Shown here piece after piece: positions 25,502 to 35,117 of a stretch of DNA of 64,000 bases. This DNA is from an uncultured Croceitalea sp. Lineage in GTDB: Bacteria; Bacteroidota; Bacteroidia; Flavobacteriales; Flavobacteriaceae. The stretch spans positions 644,015 to 708,014 of the forward strand of contig CANLWK010000003.1 in the NCBI GenBank assembly GCA_947494805.1, given 5' to 3'. The notes beneath the pieces were generated by a model. The model did no database searches. It had not been told where the DNA came from and was given only the letters and a program-made list of their open reading frames with translations. Positions within the stretch are counted from its first letter, which is position 1. Each line of letters begins with the position of its first letter. Both the position numbers and the translations under genes were made by a program.

Positions 25502-26476
25502 ATGAAAAAAACCTTAATCACAGGCGCCGCAGGATTTTTGGGATCACACCTTTGCGATCGATTTATAGCAGAAGGACATCATGTTATTGGTATGGATAAT
25601 CTCATTACTGGAGATTTAAAGAACATTGCCCACCTTTTTCCATTGGAACGGTTCGAGTTTCATCACCACGATGTCACCAAGTTCGTGCATGTTTCAGGCC
25701 ATTTAGACTACATACTTCACTTTGCCTCACCAGCGAGTCCCATCGATTATTTGAAAATACCTATTAAAACGCTGAAAGTGGGATCCTTGGGCACTTTGAA
25801 TCTTCTGGGTCTTGCAAAAGAAAAAAATGCTAGAATTTTAGTAGCATCTACTTCTGAGGTGTATGGAGACCCATTGGTACACCCCCAGAATGAAGAATAC
25901 TATGGAAATGTGAGCCCAATAGGTCCACGAGGGGTGTATGATGAGGCCAAACGGTTCATGGAATCGATTACGATGGCATACCATCGCAGGCATGGATTAG
26001 ACACTCGAATTGTTCGCATTTTCAACACGTATGGATCTAGAATGCGGTTAAACGACGGCCGTGTGGTGCCCGCATTTATGGGGCAGGCATTGCGTGGTGA
26101 AGATTTAACTGTTTTTGGTGATGGTTCACAAACCCGGTCGTTTACCTATATCGATGATCAAGTTGAGGGAATTTATCGCTTGTTGATGAGCGACTACGTG
26201 GAACCGGTAAATATTGGAAATCCTGATGAGACCACTATTTTAGAATTTGCCCAAGAAATTATTAAGCTTACGGGTACCGAACAGAAAATCGTCTTTAAGC
26301 CTTTGCCCAAAGACGATCCTTTGCAACGCCAACCAGATATAAGTAGGGCAAAAGAGGTTTTAAATTGGGAGCCCAAGGTTCATCGGTCTGAAGGCCTAAA
26401 GCAAGTTTTTGACTATTTTAAATCGCTGTCCCCAGAGGAACTACAAAAGAAAGAGCATCGTGATTTTTCAAAATAA
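25502..26476 (+). CDS. uxs: UDP-glucuronate decarboxylase (UDP-xylose synthase)
   Basis: Converts UDP-glucuronate to UDP-xylose by an NAD-dependent oxidation/decarboxylation/reduction. The 324-residue SDR has GAAGFLGSH at residues 8-16 and the MDNLITG segment near 35. It also has [11 protein letters not shown] near 79, the STSEVYGDP motif near 119, the YDEAKR active-site Tyr/Lys near 147 and [10 protein letters not shown] near 173. All are typical of UXS. Base composition returns to that of the flanks, unlike the AT-rich genes before it. It likely supplies xylose to the polysaccharide or to other envelope glycans. Confidence 0.9.
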   Translation: MKKTLITGAAGFLGSHLCDRFIAEGHHVIGMDNLITGDLKNIAHLFPLERFEFHHHDVTKFVHVSGHLDYILHFASPASPIDYLKIPIKTLKVGSLGTLNLLGLAKEKNARILVASTSEVYGDPLVHPQNEEYYGNVSPIGPRGVYDEAKRFMESITMAYHRRHGLDTRIVRIFNTYGSRMRLNDGRVVPAFMGQALRGEDLTVFGDGSQTRSFTYIDDQVEGIYRLLMSDYVEPVNIGNPDETTILEFAQEIIKLTGTEQKIVFKPLPKDDPLQRQPDISRAKEVLNWEPKVHRSEGLKQVFDYFKSLSPEELQKKEHRDFSK

Positions 26477-26524
26477 TTGGGCATCCAACAAACGGCAAAT
26501 AGTATTTTAGCAAAAAATTAAATC

Positions 26525-27796
26525 ATGAATATTCTTATTCTCGGTTCAGGTGGCCGTGAGCATACCTTTGCTTGGAAACTTGCCCAAAGCCCAAAGCTTT
26601 CAAAATTGTTTGTTGCCCCTGGTAATGCGGGAACTTCTCAAATTGCGGAAAATGTGGCCATTGCGGGCAATGATTTTGAAGCTATAAAAACCTTTGTGCT
26701 GGACAACCAAATCCAAATGGTAGTTGTCGGACCTGAAGACCCGCTGGTAAAGGGAGTGCATGACTTTTTTCTTAATGATGATGAGCTGAAAGACACTATT
26801 CTTATTGGACCTGAAAAACATGCAGCAACCCTTGAAGGCAGCAAAGAGTTCGCCAAAGAGTTCATGATGCGACATGCGATTCCTACTGCAGCGTATCAAA
26901 GCTTTACATCAGATAACCTTGAAGACGGCTATCGATTTTTGGAAAGCCTGAAACCGCCCTATGTGTTGAAAGCCGATGGTTTGGCTGCCGGTAAAGGAGT
27001 TCTGATTTTACAAGATTTGGCCGAAGCGAAGAATGAACTCAAAGCCATGTTGGTCGAGGCCAAATTCGGTGATGCAAGTACCACAGTGGTCATTGAAGAG
27101 TTTCTTGACGGTATCGAACTGAGCTGTTTTGTACTTACCGATGGGGATGATTATTTAATACTGCCAGAGGCCAAAGACTACAAACGTATTGGCGAAGGCG
27201 ACACAGGTCTCAATACAGGCGGAATGGGGGCCATATCGCCGGTTCCATTTGCAGATGAGGAGTTCATGAGAAAAGTGGAAGAACGTATCGTAAAACCCAC
27301 CGTAGAGGGTCTAAAAAAAGACAGCACCCCGTACCAAGGGTTTATTTTTATCGGATTGATAAAAGTAAATGGAGAACCCAAGGTGATTGAATACAATGTG
27401 CGTATGGGTGATCCCGAGACAGAAGTAGTTCTGCCGCGGATTAAAAATGACCTCGTTGAAGTGTTTCAAGCCGTAGGCACCAAAACTTTAAAAGATGTTA
27501 CCCTTGAAATTGATGAAAGAGCTGCTGTGACCGTGATGTCGGTTTCGGGCGGATATCCTGAAGCTTATGAAAAAGGCAAAGAAATTGTTGGGTTGAACAC
27601 TGTCGAAGATTCAATGGTGTTCCATGCAGGCACTACAGAAAAAGAAGGCAAGGTTGTTACCAATGGTGGTCGGGTCATCGCCATAACTTCCTATGGAAAT
27701 ACTATAGAAGCTGCATTAAAGACCTCGTATGACAATATGGGTTCCATTTGCTTTGAAGGTATGTACTACCGAAAGGACATCGGTTTTGACCTCTAA
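26525..27796 (+). CDS. purD: Phosphoribosylamine-glycine ligase
   Basis: Second step of purine synthesis: joins glycine to phosphoribosylamine using ATP. The N terminus [19 protein letters not shown] is diagnostic. The ATP-grasp region has [11 protein letters not shown] near residue 149, the [10 protein letters not shown] loop near 232, and the [16 protein letters not shown] signature near 294. The 423-residue length is standard. The gene is unrelated in function to the polysaccharide locus and marks its right border. A weak promoter-like pair (TTG at 26477, TATTTTAG at 26503) lies just upstream. Confidence 0.97.
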   Translation: MNILILGSGGREHTFAWKLAQSPKLSKLFVAPGNAGTSQIAENVAIAGNDFEAIKTFVLDNQIQMVVVGPEDPLVKGVHDFFLNDDELKDTILIGPEKHAATLEGSKEFAKEFMMRHAIPTAAYQSFTSDNLEDGYRFLESLKPPYVLKADGLAAGKGVLILQDLAEAKNELKAMLVEAKFGDASTTVVIEEFLDGIELSCFVLTDGDDYLILPEAKDYKRIGEGDTGLNTGGMGAISPVPFADEEFMRKVEERIVKPTVEGLKKDSTPYQGFIFIGLIKVNGEPKVIEYNVRMGDPETEVVLPRIKNDLVEVFQAVGTKTLKDVTLEIDERAAVTVMSVSGGYPEAYEKGKEIVGLNTVEDSMVFHAGTTEKEGKVVTNGGRVIAITSYGNTIEAALKTSYDNMGSICFEGMYYRKDIGFDL

Positions 27797-27844
27797 TTCG
27801 AACGATACAAATAATAGAAAGAGGTGAGCTGAGCTTGGCAGAGG

Positions 27845-28066
27845 TTACAGGTATGAGTGTGAAGTGATACTTTTGTCTTCTTCACCATTATCGTTGAATA
27901 TCTTTAATTGCCCCATCCAATAGACCATGGCCACAAATCCGATTATCATGAACAACCAATTGATGGTGTTCGATGACCACCAACTTTGCATGAACCTAAA
28001 GAAATCGTAAGGTGCAAAAAGCACGTTTACAAATAAGTCTTCTATGCCGTAAAAAAATGAACTCAT
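27845..28066 (-). CDS. DUF6341 family small membrane protein
   Basis: A 73-residue protein with a central hydrophobic helix (about residues 35-55, NWLFMIIGFVAMVYWMG) after an amphipathic aromatic N terminus, and an acidic tail. It resembles the Flavobacteriia family DUF6341 of unknown function. It is divergent from the DUF6427 gene across a 39-base gap and convergent with purD. A near-perfect Bacteroidota promoter serves it on the minus strand, so it is a real gene despite its size. Confidence 0.8.
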   Translation of the reverse strand: MSSFFYGIEDLFVNVLFAPYDFFRFMQSWWSSNTINWLFMIIGFVAMVYWMGQLKIFNDNGEEDKSITSHSYL

Positions 28067-28085
28067 GTTAGTTATATTTACCCTA

Positions 28086-28115
28086 CAAAAATAGTAAAAC
28101 CTTAGATGATTTCAA
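28086..28115 (-). promoter_or_regulatory. Promoter of the DUF6341 gene
   Basis: On the minus strand TTG (28113-28115) and TATTTTTG (28086-28093) are 19 bases apart, matching the Bacteroidota consensus. The -33 element falls inside the first codons of the divergent DUF6427 gene. Confidence 0.7.
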
Positions 28116-29029
28116 GCTTTTTTAGTAAAACTAAGCCAGTAAACTATTTGACGGCTTTGGGTTTCGTTGGTGTCGTTTACATCGTGTTGGTTTTATTGAA
28201 CACTACCGATCTTTGGTCCCTTGAAGTTTTCATTCCCAAACTGATTGTTTTTCTGTTGCTTTTATTGACCGTGTTTTCGGTGATTCCGATTTTGAAAACC
28301 AACAAATTGGCCGAGGTCAGCTCACTGCCGATGTTATTTTTTGCACTGTTGACTATGGCTTTTTTAGTATCGCTGAACAATAATGCTGCCATTGTCAGTA
28401 ATTTTTTGATTGTACTGGGGATGGATAAGTCACTTTCATTAAAAGAAGAAAAACGCACAAAATATAAGATCTTCGAAGCAGCATTGCTGGTTTTTGCAGC
28501 TTCAGTCTTTAATGAGTGGGCCCTTTTGTTTTTGATTCCGATTTATATTGCAATCTATGTGTACTGCGGAACACAGTTGCGAAACTGGTTAATGCCATTG
28601 GCTGCAGCCGTTGTTATTGTGCTATTATCTCTTGTGTATTCCGTTTTATCAGGCCATACTAATTTTTTTCAAGACCATTATCAATTTCAATTGAACACTG
28701 ATTTTTCCATCAATCGATATATGGGTGTTGGTCTATACATCATATTTACTTTGGTTTTGACCATAATCGCGCAAGTGAAGTTAGCGAACAGGGCTATGGG
28801 AAGAATTCTTTCGCTGCGCATTTTGGGCGCGTTTTACACCATAGGAATAGCTTTGGTTTTTCTTTCAAGTGAAATGGGTATGGACGCTATCATTTACACT
28901 TTTTTTCCTGCTGCCATTTTTTTTAGCAACTATTTTGAAACCGTTAAAAGAAAACGATTTAAAGAGGTCTTCTTGGTCGTTCTAATACTTGGAGCCCTTG
29001 TATTAGGACTCAGTTACCTTATCCAATAA
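28106..29029 (+). CDS. DUF6427 family membrane protein
   Basis: A 307-residue integral membrane protein with about nine hydrophobic segments, resembling the Flavobacteriia family DUF6427. The layout recalls small membrane glycosyltransferase-like or permease-like proteins, but no catalytic motif is visible. It is divergent from the DUF6341 gene with only 39 bases between, so their promoters overlap. The following gene, DUF4254, starts 27 bases later on the same strand. No function is assigned. Confidence 0.75.
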   Translation: MISSFFSKTKPVNYLTALGFVGVVYIVLVLLNTTDLWSLEVFIPKLIVFLLLLLTVFSVIPILKTNKLAEVSSLPMLFFALLTMAFLVSLNNNAAIVSNFLIVLGMDKSLSLKEEKRTKYKIFEAALLVFAASVFNEWALLFLIPIYIAIYVYCGTQLRNWLMPLAAAVVIVLLSLVYSVLSGHTNFFQDHYQFQLNTDFSINRYMGVGLYIIFTLVLTIIAQVKLANRAMGRILSLRILGAFYTIGIALVFLSSEMGMDAIIYTFFPAAIFFSNYFETVKRKRFKEVFLVVLILGALVLGLSYLIQ

Positions 29030-29056
29030 ACGTATCTTTGCAAAAAAATACATACT

Positions 29057-29662
29057 ATGTTCAGCGTTATCGCAAATAAAATTTTTGAAGAAAGTATACA
29101 GGCCTATCATATTGAAGATAGTGTTGACCAATCTTTTACCAATCCGTACGACGCCAACAGTATTGAGCATCTTTTATATCGCAAGAACTGGATTGACACG
29201 GTACAATGGCATTATGAAGATATTATCAGAGATCCAAATATAGACCCTGTGGCGGCCCTAACCTTAAAACGAAAAATTGATGCGAGCAATCAAGACCGAA
29301 CGGACTTGGTGGAGTACATAGACAGTTATTTTCTAGACAAGTACAAGAGGGTTAAAATTACTGACAGCGCAGGAATCAATACTGAGAGCCCTGCCTGGGC
29401 CATTGACCGGCTTTCGATTTTAGCATTGAAGATCTACCATATGCAAGAGGAGGTGGACCGTACAGATGCCGAACCAAAGCATATTGAGGCCTGTTCAAAA
29501 AAATTGGCCGTACTGTTAGAGCAACGTAAAGATTTATCAAGTGCCATAGACGAATTGCTTCAAGACATTGCTGCCGGAAATAAGTATATGAAAGTCTATA
29601 GGCAAATGAAAATGTACAACGACGACGAACTTAATCCCGTGTTGCGTGGTCAAAAAGGGTAA
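29057..29662 (+). CDS. DUF4254 family protein
   Basis: A 201-residue soluble, mainly helical protein resembling DUF4254, a Bacteroidota family of unknown function. A conserved-looking HLLYRKNWIDTVQWHYED segment lies near residues 38-55 and an RIDASNQDRTDLVEYID-like stretch near 74-90. Its 3' end overlaps the GT9 gene by 17 bases, a coupling that suggests a role in the same glycan step, perhaps LPS. A -7 type element (TATCTTTG, 29033-29040) precedes the start, without a clear -33. Confidence 0.8.
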   Translation: MFSVIANKIFEESIQAYHIEDSVDQSFTNPYDANSIEHLLYRKNWIDTVQWHYEDIIRDPNIDPVAALTLKRKIDASNQDRTDLVEYIDSYFLDKYKRVKITDSAGINTESPAWAIDRLSILALKIYHMQEEVDRTDAEPKHIEACSKKLAVLLEQRKDLSSAIDELLQDIAAGNKYMKVYRQMKMYNDDELNPVLRGQKG

Positions 29663-30692
29663 AAACGCCCATATATTGGTGATTCGCCTTTCGGCAATGG
29701 GCGATGTTGCCATGCTTGTTCCTTGCTTGTTGGCCTTGGTCAAGGCCTATCCTTTAGTACGGATTACGTTACTTACACGAGAACGTTTTAAGCCCATATT
29801 TAAAGAGGTACCCAATGTTACTATATTCTCTGCTGATGTAAAAGGTGCCCACAAAGGTTTTTTTGGGCTCTATCGCCTGTACAAACAATTGATTCAACTG
29901 GATGTTGATGCGGTTGCAGACACACACCATGTGTTGCGAAGTTCCATTTTAAAGCTCTTTTTTAGGGGGGGTGGATATCCTTTTGTACGGTTGGATAAAG
30001 GTCGTTCTGAAAAAAAACGACTGACAAGGGCTAAGAACAAAGTGTTTGAACCCTTAAAATCTTCACACCAAAGGTATAGCGATGTTTTCGCAGAGTTGGG
30101 ATATCCCCTAACATTGGATGAAAGCAACCTTCTTCCCAAAATGGAATTACCAGATCAGCTAGCTATCCCAAAAAATAAAATACTGATAGGGATAGCTCCT
30201 TTTGCGGCACATAAAAGTAAAATGTATCCATTGGACAGAATAAAACAGGTTATTCAAGAACTGAGTCGAGACGAAGATCACATCGTAGTACTTTTTGGTG
30301 GAGGTCCTACGGAAGTGCAAGCCTTAGAACAGCTTGAATCTGAATATTCAGATGGTGTTATTAATGTGGCAGGAAAGCTGTCTTTCAAAGAAGAGCTGGT
30401 ATTGATATCAAACTTAAACGTGATGCTAGGCATGGACAGCGGCAATGGACACTTGGCAGCAAATTACGGTGTGCCCGTCGTGACGCTCTGGGGGGTAACA
30501 CATCCATATGCGGGTTTCGCACCATATGGCCAACCCATTGAGAATTCATTGTGCGCCGACAGAGAAAAGTATCCGCTCGTACCTACTTCTATTTATGGAA
30601 ACAAATATCCTGTTGGATACGAGCATGCAATGGACACCATTGCTCCAGAAACTATAGTGACAAGAATTAAAACTATCTTAAAAACGGTCTAA
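29646..30692 (+). CDS. Glycosyltransferase family 9 protein (heptosyltransferase-like)
   Basis: A GT-B fold enzyme of the family that includes LPS heptosyltransferases. The N terminus ILVIRLSAMGDVAMLVPCL is the family signature; near the C terminus MLGMDSGNGHLAANYGVPVVTLWG (about 257-280) is the donor-binding segment. The start is GTG, inside the DUF4254 gene, since the next ATG falls within the signature motif. It converges with the TetR gene, and the two stop codons overlap by four bases. It probably adds a core sugar of LPS. Donor is not readable. Confidence 0.87.
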   Translation: MVKKGKNAHILVIRLSAMGDVAMLVPCLLALVKAYPLVRITLLTRERFKPIFKEVPNVTIFSADVKGAHKGFFGLYRLYKQLIQLDVDAVADTHHVLRSSILKLFFRGGGYPFVRLDKGRSEKKRLTRAKNKVFEPLKSSHQRYSDVFAELGYPLTLDESNLLPKMELPDQLAIPKNKILIGIAPFAAHKSKMYPLDRIKQVIQELSRDEDHIVVLFGGGPTEVQALEQLESEYSDGVINVAGKLSFKEELVLISNLNVMLGMDSGNGHLAANYGVPVVTLWGVTHPYAGFAPYGQPIENSLCADREKYPLVPTSIYGNKYPVGYEHAMDTIAPETIVTRIKTILKTV

Positions 30693-31303
30693 GCCACCTC
30701 TTTTTGGGCGATGGAATGAAAATAGTAGCGTAGTTGTTGCAGGTACTGCTGTTTCAGAGCTCTTGCGTTTCCTTCTGCCATCAACGTTCGCACACCAATG
30801 TACGATGTAATAATATGGTTGGCTGCGCCTTCACAATCAATGTATTGATTTACATAGCCGTCCATCTGACCTTTTCTCAAAAGTGAAATGAGATTGATTT
30901 CCCAAATTTTCAAGATATCCACTAAATACTTATTGATTTTCGTGTTGCGCTTGTTGAATTCGGTAATGAAGTTTGACACAATGAATCCCTTATCGTTGTC
31001 ATCATCTTCAACTTTTTCCAAATCGCTTTGAAACATCTCTAAAATAAGTGGAAACGGACTTTGCTTGTACGTAACGGGTTCAATCAACATATCTAAGGTA
31101 CGTTGTAAGATGAGGTTCTGTGTAATACTGATAAAAAAGTCTTCTTTAGACTGAAAATTATGTTCAAAAACTTCTTTGGTAATGGAGAGATTTTGCACGA
31201 TATCATCAATAGAAGTATTGTAATATCCATTTTTGTAAAAAAGCTCTAGCGCCTTTGCCCGCATTAAATGTAGGGTCTTGCTATTCTGTAACGTAGTTTT
31301 CAT
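30689..31303 (-). CDS. TetR/AcrR family transcriptional regulator
   Basis: A 204-residue regulator with an N-terminal TetR helix-turn-helix (about residues 12-58: ALELFYKNGYYNTSIDDIVQ then EVFEHNFQSKEDFF) and a helical ligand-binding domain. The DNA-binding part is well conserved, the rest is not. Ligand and targets are unknown. It is alone on its strand and divergent from a Crp/Fnr gene across a 286-base region, the longest gap in the window, which may hold its own operator. Confidence 0.88.
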   Translation of the reverse strand: MKTTLQNSKTLHLMRAKALELFYKNGYYNTSIDDIVQNLSITKEVFEHNFQSKEDFFISITQNLILQRTLDMLIEPVTYKQSPFPLILEMFQSDLEKVEDDDNDKGFIVSNFITEFNKRNTKINKYLVDILKIWEINLISLLRKGQMDGYVNQYIDCEGAANHIITSYIGVRTLMAEGNARALKQQYLQQLRYYFHSIAQKEVA

Positions 31304-31589
31304 AAGACTTGGTTTGTAAAATAAGTAGGTTTATTTCACAAATTTCGGCACATCATTATGTAAGATAAATCTTATAGGATTATTGGCATTTAAAATCGAT
31401 ATATGACATAATTGTTACGTTTTTGGTGATTATGTTCCAAGTAGTGAAAACAGGTCAACGAAACAATAGTGCTTTTTAACGGGAACGCTACCTAAGAGAT
31501 AAGTTTTCAAAGCACTGAACCATTGTATTGTTTGATAATGGTAGAGATTTGGCGTAAATTCAAAGAACTAATGAGTTAAAGTGTCGGTG

Positions 31590-32153
31590 ATGACCTTTTT
31601 AGAATTCTACAATATGGTTTTAAAGGAAACCAAAACGTTGGACGAACTTTCATTTCCTGTTGAAAAAGTGGTATTTCCTAGAGGAACTGTCATTACTACT
31701 TATGGTGAAATCGAAGGTTCGGTCTATTTTATCAATAGCGGAATTGTAGAATTGAGCATCAAAAGCTATATGACCGAAAAGATTATCGACTTCTTTTTTG
31801 AGAATGAAATGGTTGCGAGTTTAACTTCCTTTCTGATACAGTCAGAAAGTGACGTGCAACTGACAGCTTTGATGGATTGTGAATTGGAAAGGGTGAATTA
31901 CCATGATTTGATGAAAGCCTATGAACATGATTTAAGCATCAATAAATTTGGTAGAAAGATTATGGAGGGGGCTTACATACGCAAATCTAATCGAGAGAAA
32001 GCCTTGCTTACCAAAACTGCTGAAGAGATTTATGCTAAAATGTTCAGAACACACCCTCAATACATTTCCTATATTCCTGTAAACAAAATTGCCAAGTATT
32101 TGGGCATTCATCCTGAGAGTTTGAGCAGAATCCGTAAAAAACTGAATTCCTAA
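31590..32153 (+). CDS. Crp/Fnr family transcriptional regulator
   Basis: A regulator of about 187 residues with an N-terminal cyclic-nucleotide-binding-like beta-roll (about 20-110) and a C-terminal winged helix containing IPVNKIAKYLGIHPESLSRIRKKL, the Bacteroidota Crp-type recognition helix. No Fnr-type Cys cluster is seen and the cAMP pocket is not conserved, so the signal is unknown. The start is uncertain: in-frame GTG codons at 31581 and 31587 precede this ATG. It lies 77 bases upstream of the sterol-desaturase gene and may regulate it. Confidence 0.85.
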   Translation: MTFLEFYNMVLKETKTLDELSFPVEKVVFPRGTVITTYGEIEGSVYFINSGIVELSIKSYMTEKIIDFFFENEMVASLTSFLIQSESDVQLTALMDCELERVNYHDLMKAYEHDLSINKFGRKIMEGAYIRKSNREKALLTKTAEEIYAKMFRTHPQYISYIPVNKIAKYLGIHPESLSRIRKKLNS

Positions 32154-32176
32154 CATAGGTCAAGTGTAATCTTTAG

Positions 32177-32204
32177 TTTGTGATTTTTACTGCAACTAGT
32201 TTTG
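32177..32204 (+). promoter_or_regulatory. Possible promoter of the sterol-desaturase gene
   Basis: TTTG at 32177-32180 and TAGTTTTG at 32197-32204 match the Bacteroidota elements; the 16-base spacer is slightly short. Confidence 0.45.
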
Positions 32205-32230
32205 CAACAGAAATTTAAAACTAAAAAAAC

Positions 32231-33010
32231 ATGCAAGATTTCATCAATCAATTGCCTTCACCATTGGCAATTTTATTGGACCCCATTTCTTTAATTGTCT
32301 ATCTCATTTTTGGGGGATTGTTTCTTTGGGAAACATTTTTCCCTGCAAGGGCACTGCCAAAAGTGAAATTCTGGAAACTGAAAGGACTACTGTTCTTTTT
32401 AGCCTATGTGCTGTTGACCACTTACATTCCACTTTTGTGGGACGGCTTTCTCGCGCCTTACCAGTTATTGGACTTGAGTTTATTGGCTTTACCGTTACAA
32501 ATCATTTTGGGCGTTTTGTTGTTTGAGTTGGTGCAGTACGGATGGCATATCAGTATGCACAAATCTGACTTTTTGTTTCGCATATCACATCAAATGCATC
32601 ATAGCGCAGAACGGTTAGATGTGCCAAGTGCATTTATGTTCAGTGTAAATGATATGATAGGGCTATCCCTAGTGGGCTCCATAAGCTTTACTCTGCTCAT
32701 GGGACTTTCACCCGATGCTATTACCATTATCATTTTGAGCTTGACCTTTTTAGGTGTTTTTCAACATGCCAATATCAAAACACCAAGATGGTTGGGATAT
32801 ATAGTGCAAAGGCCAGAAAGCCATTCTTTGCACCATGCCAAAGGAGTACATGGTTATAACTATACGGATCTGCCAATCATTGATATGTTGTTCGGAACAT
32901 TTAAAAACCCGAAGACTTTTGAAAATGAAACCGGGTTTTATTTTGGAGCTTCCAATAGAATATGGGAGATGTTGCGGTTCAAAGATGTGACCTCTAGACC
33001 TAAACAATGA
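32231..33010 (+). CDS. Sterol desaturase/fatty acid hydroxylase family protein
   Basis: A membrane di-iron oxygenase, 259 residues, with four to five helices. The His motifs of the family are in place: HISMH near residue 106, HQMHH near 121 and HSLHH near 198, with an extra HAN at about 178. Such enzymes hydroxylate or desaturate lipids or carotenoids; the bacterial substrate cannot be read. Its stop overlaps the start of the M43 protease gene by four bases (ATGA), so the two are translationally coupled although a functional link is not obvious. Confidence 0.88.
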   Translation: MQDFINQLPSPLAILLDPISLIVYLIFGGLFLWETFFPARALPKVKFWKLKGLLFFLAYVLLTTYIPLLWDGFLAPYQLLDLSLLALPLQIILGVLLFELVQYGWHISMHKSDFLFRISHQMHHSAERLDVPSAFMFSVNDMIGLSLVGSISFTLLMGLSPDAITIIILSLTFLGVFQHANIKTPRWLGYIVQRPESHSLHHAKGVHGYNYTDLPIIDMLFGTFKNPKTFENETGFYFGASNRIWEMLRFKDVTSRPKQ

Positions 33011-33927
33011 CTTATTACCCCAGAAAAATGAGATATGTTTTATGCACTGCTTTTTTATGCATAATACCTCTTGCATGTAGTACCGCGTATAGTTCTGATA
33101 GTGTTATTGAAGACGATATTTTCTATCTACCCGTAATAGTACATGTACTGCACAAAGGTGAGTCTATTGGAGAAGGCTCGAATCTATCTAGAAATAGAAT
33201 TGACCATCAAATAGTGTTGCTTAATAATGACTTTAGAAGAAAAGCAGGAACAAGGGGCTTTAATGAATATCCTAATGGAGGGGATTCTAAAATTGAATTT
33301 GTATTAGCAAGAAAGGACCCAAATGGCAACGCAATCCATGGAATCAACCGAATTAATGTTGATTCTGTTGAAATAGAACCAAGAGGCTACAATCAAAATC
33401 ATTACGCTCAATATGCTTATTGGAACCCAAATCAATACATTAATATTTGGCTCACACCTTTACCGACAGAACTGAACTGTTTGGTATTGGGGTTATCTTC
33501 TGGACCTGACACAGATTTGCCGGGGACCGAATTTTTGTCAATACCGAAAGCAGGCGATGCAGAGGGAATACTGATAAATACCGTTCATTTTGGTGAGTCA
33601 GATTTAGAATGTCATGCAAACTTAGGGAGAACACTTACTCATGAAATGGGGCATTATCTAGGCCTATTACATACATGGGGCAATGGCATTTGTGGAACAA
33701 ATGACTATTGTAATGATACCCCGGCCGTAGATAGCGCTGTTTTTGGACATAACCCAATATTGGGTTGTGATGGAGAAATGGTAATGATATCAAATTACAT
33801 GAATTTCAGTGATGATACTATTATGAATGCTTTTACCAATGATCAAATTGAGAGAATGCATTATGTTCTTAACAATCATGAAGGCAGACATGCTCTTTGG
33901 TCGAGTAGTGACATAAAGAGCAACTAG
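33007..33927 (+). CDS. M43 (pappalysin-like) zinc metalloprotease lipoprotein
   Basis: A secreted metzincin protease of 306 residues. A signal segment beginning at the second Met (MRYVLCTAFLCIIPLAC) ends in a lipobox, so the mature protein is probably lipid-anchored. The zinc motif HEMGHYLGLLH lies near residue 213, and the Met-turn is SNYMNFSD near 261, followed by FTNDQIERM, as in M43 proteins. A Cys-containing block (CGTNDYCNDTP) follows the zinc site. No T9SS C-terminal domain is present. The first Met gives a four-base overlap with the oxygenase gene. Substrate unknown. Confidence 0.9.
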   Translation: MTYYPRKMRYVLCTAFLCIIPLACSTAYSSDSVIEDDIFYLPVIVHVLHKGESIGEGSNLSRNRIDHQIVLLNNDFRRKAGTRGFNEYPNGGDSKIEFVLARKDPNGNAIHGINRINVDSVEIEPRGYNQNHYAQYAYWNPNQYINIWLTPLPTELNCLVLGLSSGPDTDLPGTEFLSIPKAGDAEGILINTVHFGESDLECHANLGRTLTHEMGHYLGLLHTWGNGICGTNDYCNDTPAVDSAVFGHNPILGCDGEMVMISNYMNFSDDTIMNAFTNDQIERMHYVLNNHEGRHALWSSSDIKSN

Positions 33928-34022
33928 TATTTAAAGTAAATGCGAACTACCACATATACGCAGTGGGCAATGGTAATATATAAAGACAACAGATACAAAC
34001 GTATCAACAGCTGAACAATGCG

Positions 34023-35117
34023 ATGAAAAAAATCATTTTTTATACTATGGCCATTATAATCATGGGCTTATCTTTTGATTCTTGTGTCTCAACCAGTAAG
34101 ATAAGAACGGAAAATGGTATTTCTGAAATGAGATACTTAGAGATAAACAACACCAAACAGCATCTTTTGATTCGCGGGAAAGACGTTAAGAATCCGGTCT
34201 TATTATTTCTACATGGAGGTCCGGGAGCATCGGCAACGGCATTAATGCGAAAGTACAATAGTGTTTTGGAAAATGATTTTACCATTGTTTATTGGGATCA
34301 ACGAAACGCTGGGAAATCCTACGATAAAAAACTACCAAAAGAAGAAATACAAGTAAATAAATATCTAAAGGATATTGATAGTTTAACCGATTATTTGAAA
34401 GGAAGGTTCAAGGTTAAAAAGATTTTTTTGGTAGGTCATTCTTGGGGGGCTAGATTAGGGATGTATGCAATAAAAAGACATCCAGAAAATTATATGGCAT
34501 ACATCGGCATCGGACAGGAGGTTGCGGCTTACCAAGCAGAACTGCTCTCTTATCGTTATACCTTGAAAAAGGCTCAAGAGGCAAAAAATACAAAAGCTAT
34601 TGAAGAATTAAAGGAAATTGGCGAACCCCAATCGGGGGATTACCGACAAATGTATAAGACTGGATTTTGGGGTTTGGTAAAACAAAAAGAATGGCTGTTA
34701 AAACTAGGAGGTGAACGATATGATAGGACAAACTATCGTGATTGGATGTTTTCTATCTGGTTTTCGCGCGAGTATTCATTTTTTGATGTCATTAAGTATG
34801 GGAAGGCATCCGGGTTTTCTGCGGGCAATATTATTAATGATCCAGACTTCAATAATTTCAATTTTTTAAATCAGATTCCCAAGGTTGAGGTCCCCGTCTT
34901 TTTTATTTCTGGAAAGTACGACTATAATACTCCTTGGACCTTGGTTAAAAAGTATCATGATCGTTTGAATGCACCGTATAAGGAATTTATTGTTTTTGAC
35001 AAATCAGGACACAGTCCAATATTTGAAGAACCTGAAAGATTCAATAAAGAAATAATCAGGATCTTTGCTATTGTAAATAGCAGACAAAACCAAATAAAAA
35101 AGCTTACAAATGAATAG
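34023..35117 (+). CDS. Alpha/beta hydrolase (S33 prolyl-aminopeptidase-like) lipoprotein
   Basis: A secreted hydrolase of 364 residues. The N terminus is a lipoprotein signal with Cys at residue 21 (LSFDSC). The fold shows HGGPG at 64-68 (oxyanion), DQRNAGKS at 92-99, the nucleophile elbow GHSWG with S140, KYDYNTP near 299 and GHSPIFEEPERF near 327 carrying the His. The HGGPG/DQR/GHSWG set is that of S33 peptidases such as prolyl iminopeptidase, though many are esterases. It overlaps the PhnD-like gene by eight bases, so the two are probably one transcript. Confidence 0.86.
   Translation: MKKIIFYTMAIIIMGLSFDSCVSTSKIRTENGISEMRYLEINNTKQHLLIRGKDVKNPVLLFLHGGPGASATALMRKYNSVLENDFTIVYWDQRNAGKSYDKKLPKEEIQVNKYLKDIDSLTDYLKGRFKVKKIFLVGHSWGARLGMYAIKRHPENYMAYIGIGQEVAAYQAELLSYRYTLKKAQEAKNTKAIEELKEIGEPQSGDYRQMYKTGFWGLVKQKEWLLKLGGERYDRTNYRDWMFSIWFSREYSFFDVIKYGKASGFSAGNIINDPDFNNFNFLNQIPKVEVPVFFISGKYDYNTPWTLVKKYHDRLNAPYKEFIVFDKSGHSPIFEEPERFNKEIIRIFAIVNSRQNQIKKLTNE

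Noticed and set aside
27820-27845. GAGCTGAGCTTGGCAGAGG-like stretch near purD as a copy of the repeat palindrome at 63892
   Set aside because: Only partly similar to CTGAGCTTAGCGAAG and without symmetry; could be chance.
31304-31589. Small gene or RNA in the longest gap between TetR and Crp genes
   Set aside because: No open frame with a plausible product, no strong hairpin and no clear promoter pair; treated as a divergent regulatory region.
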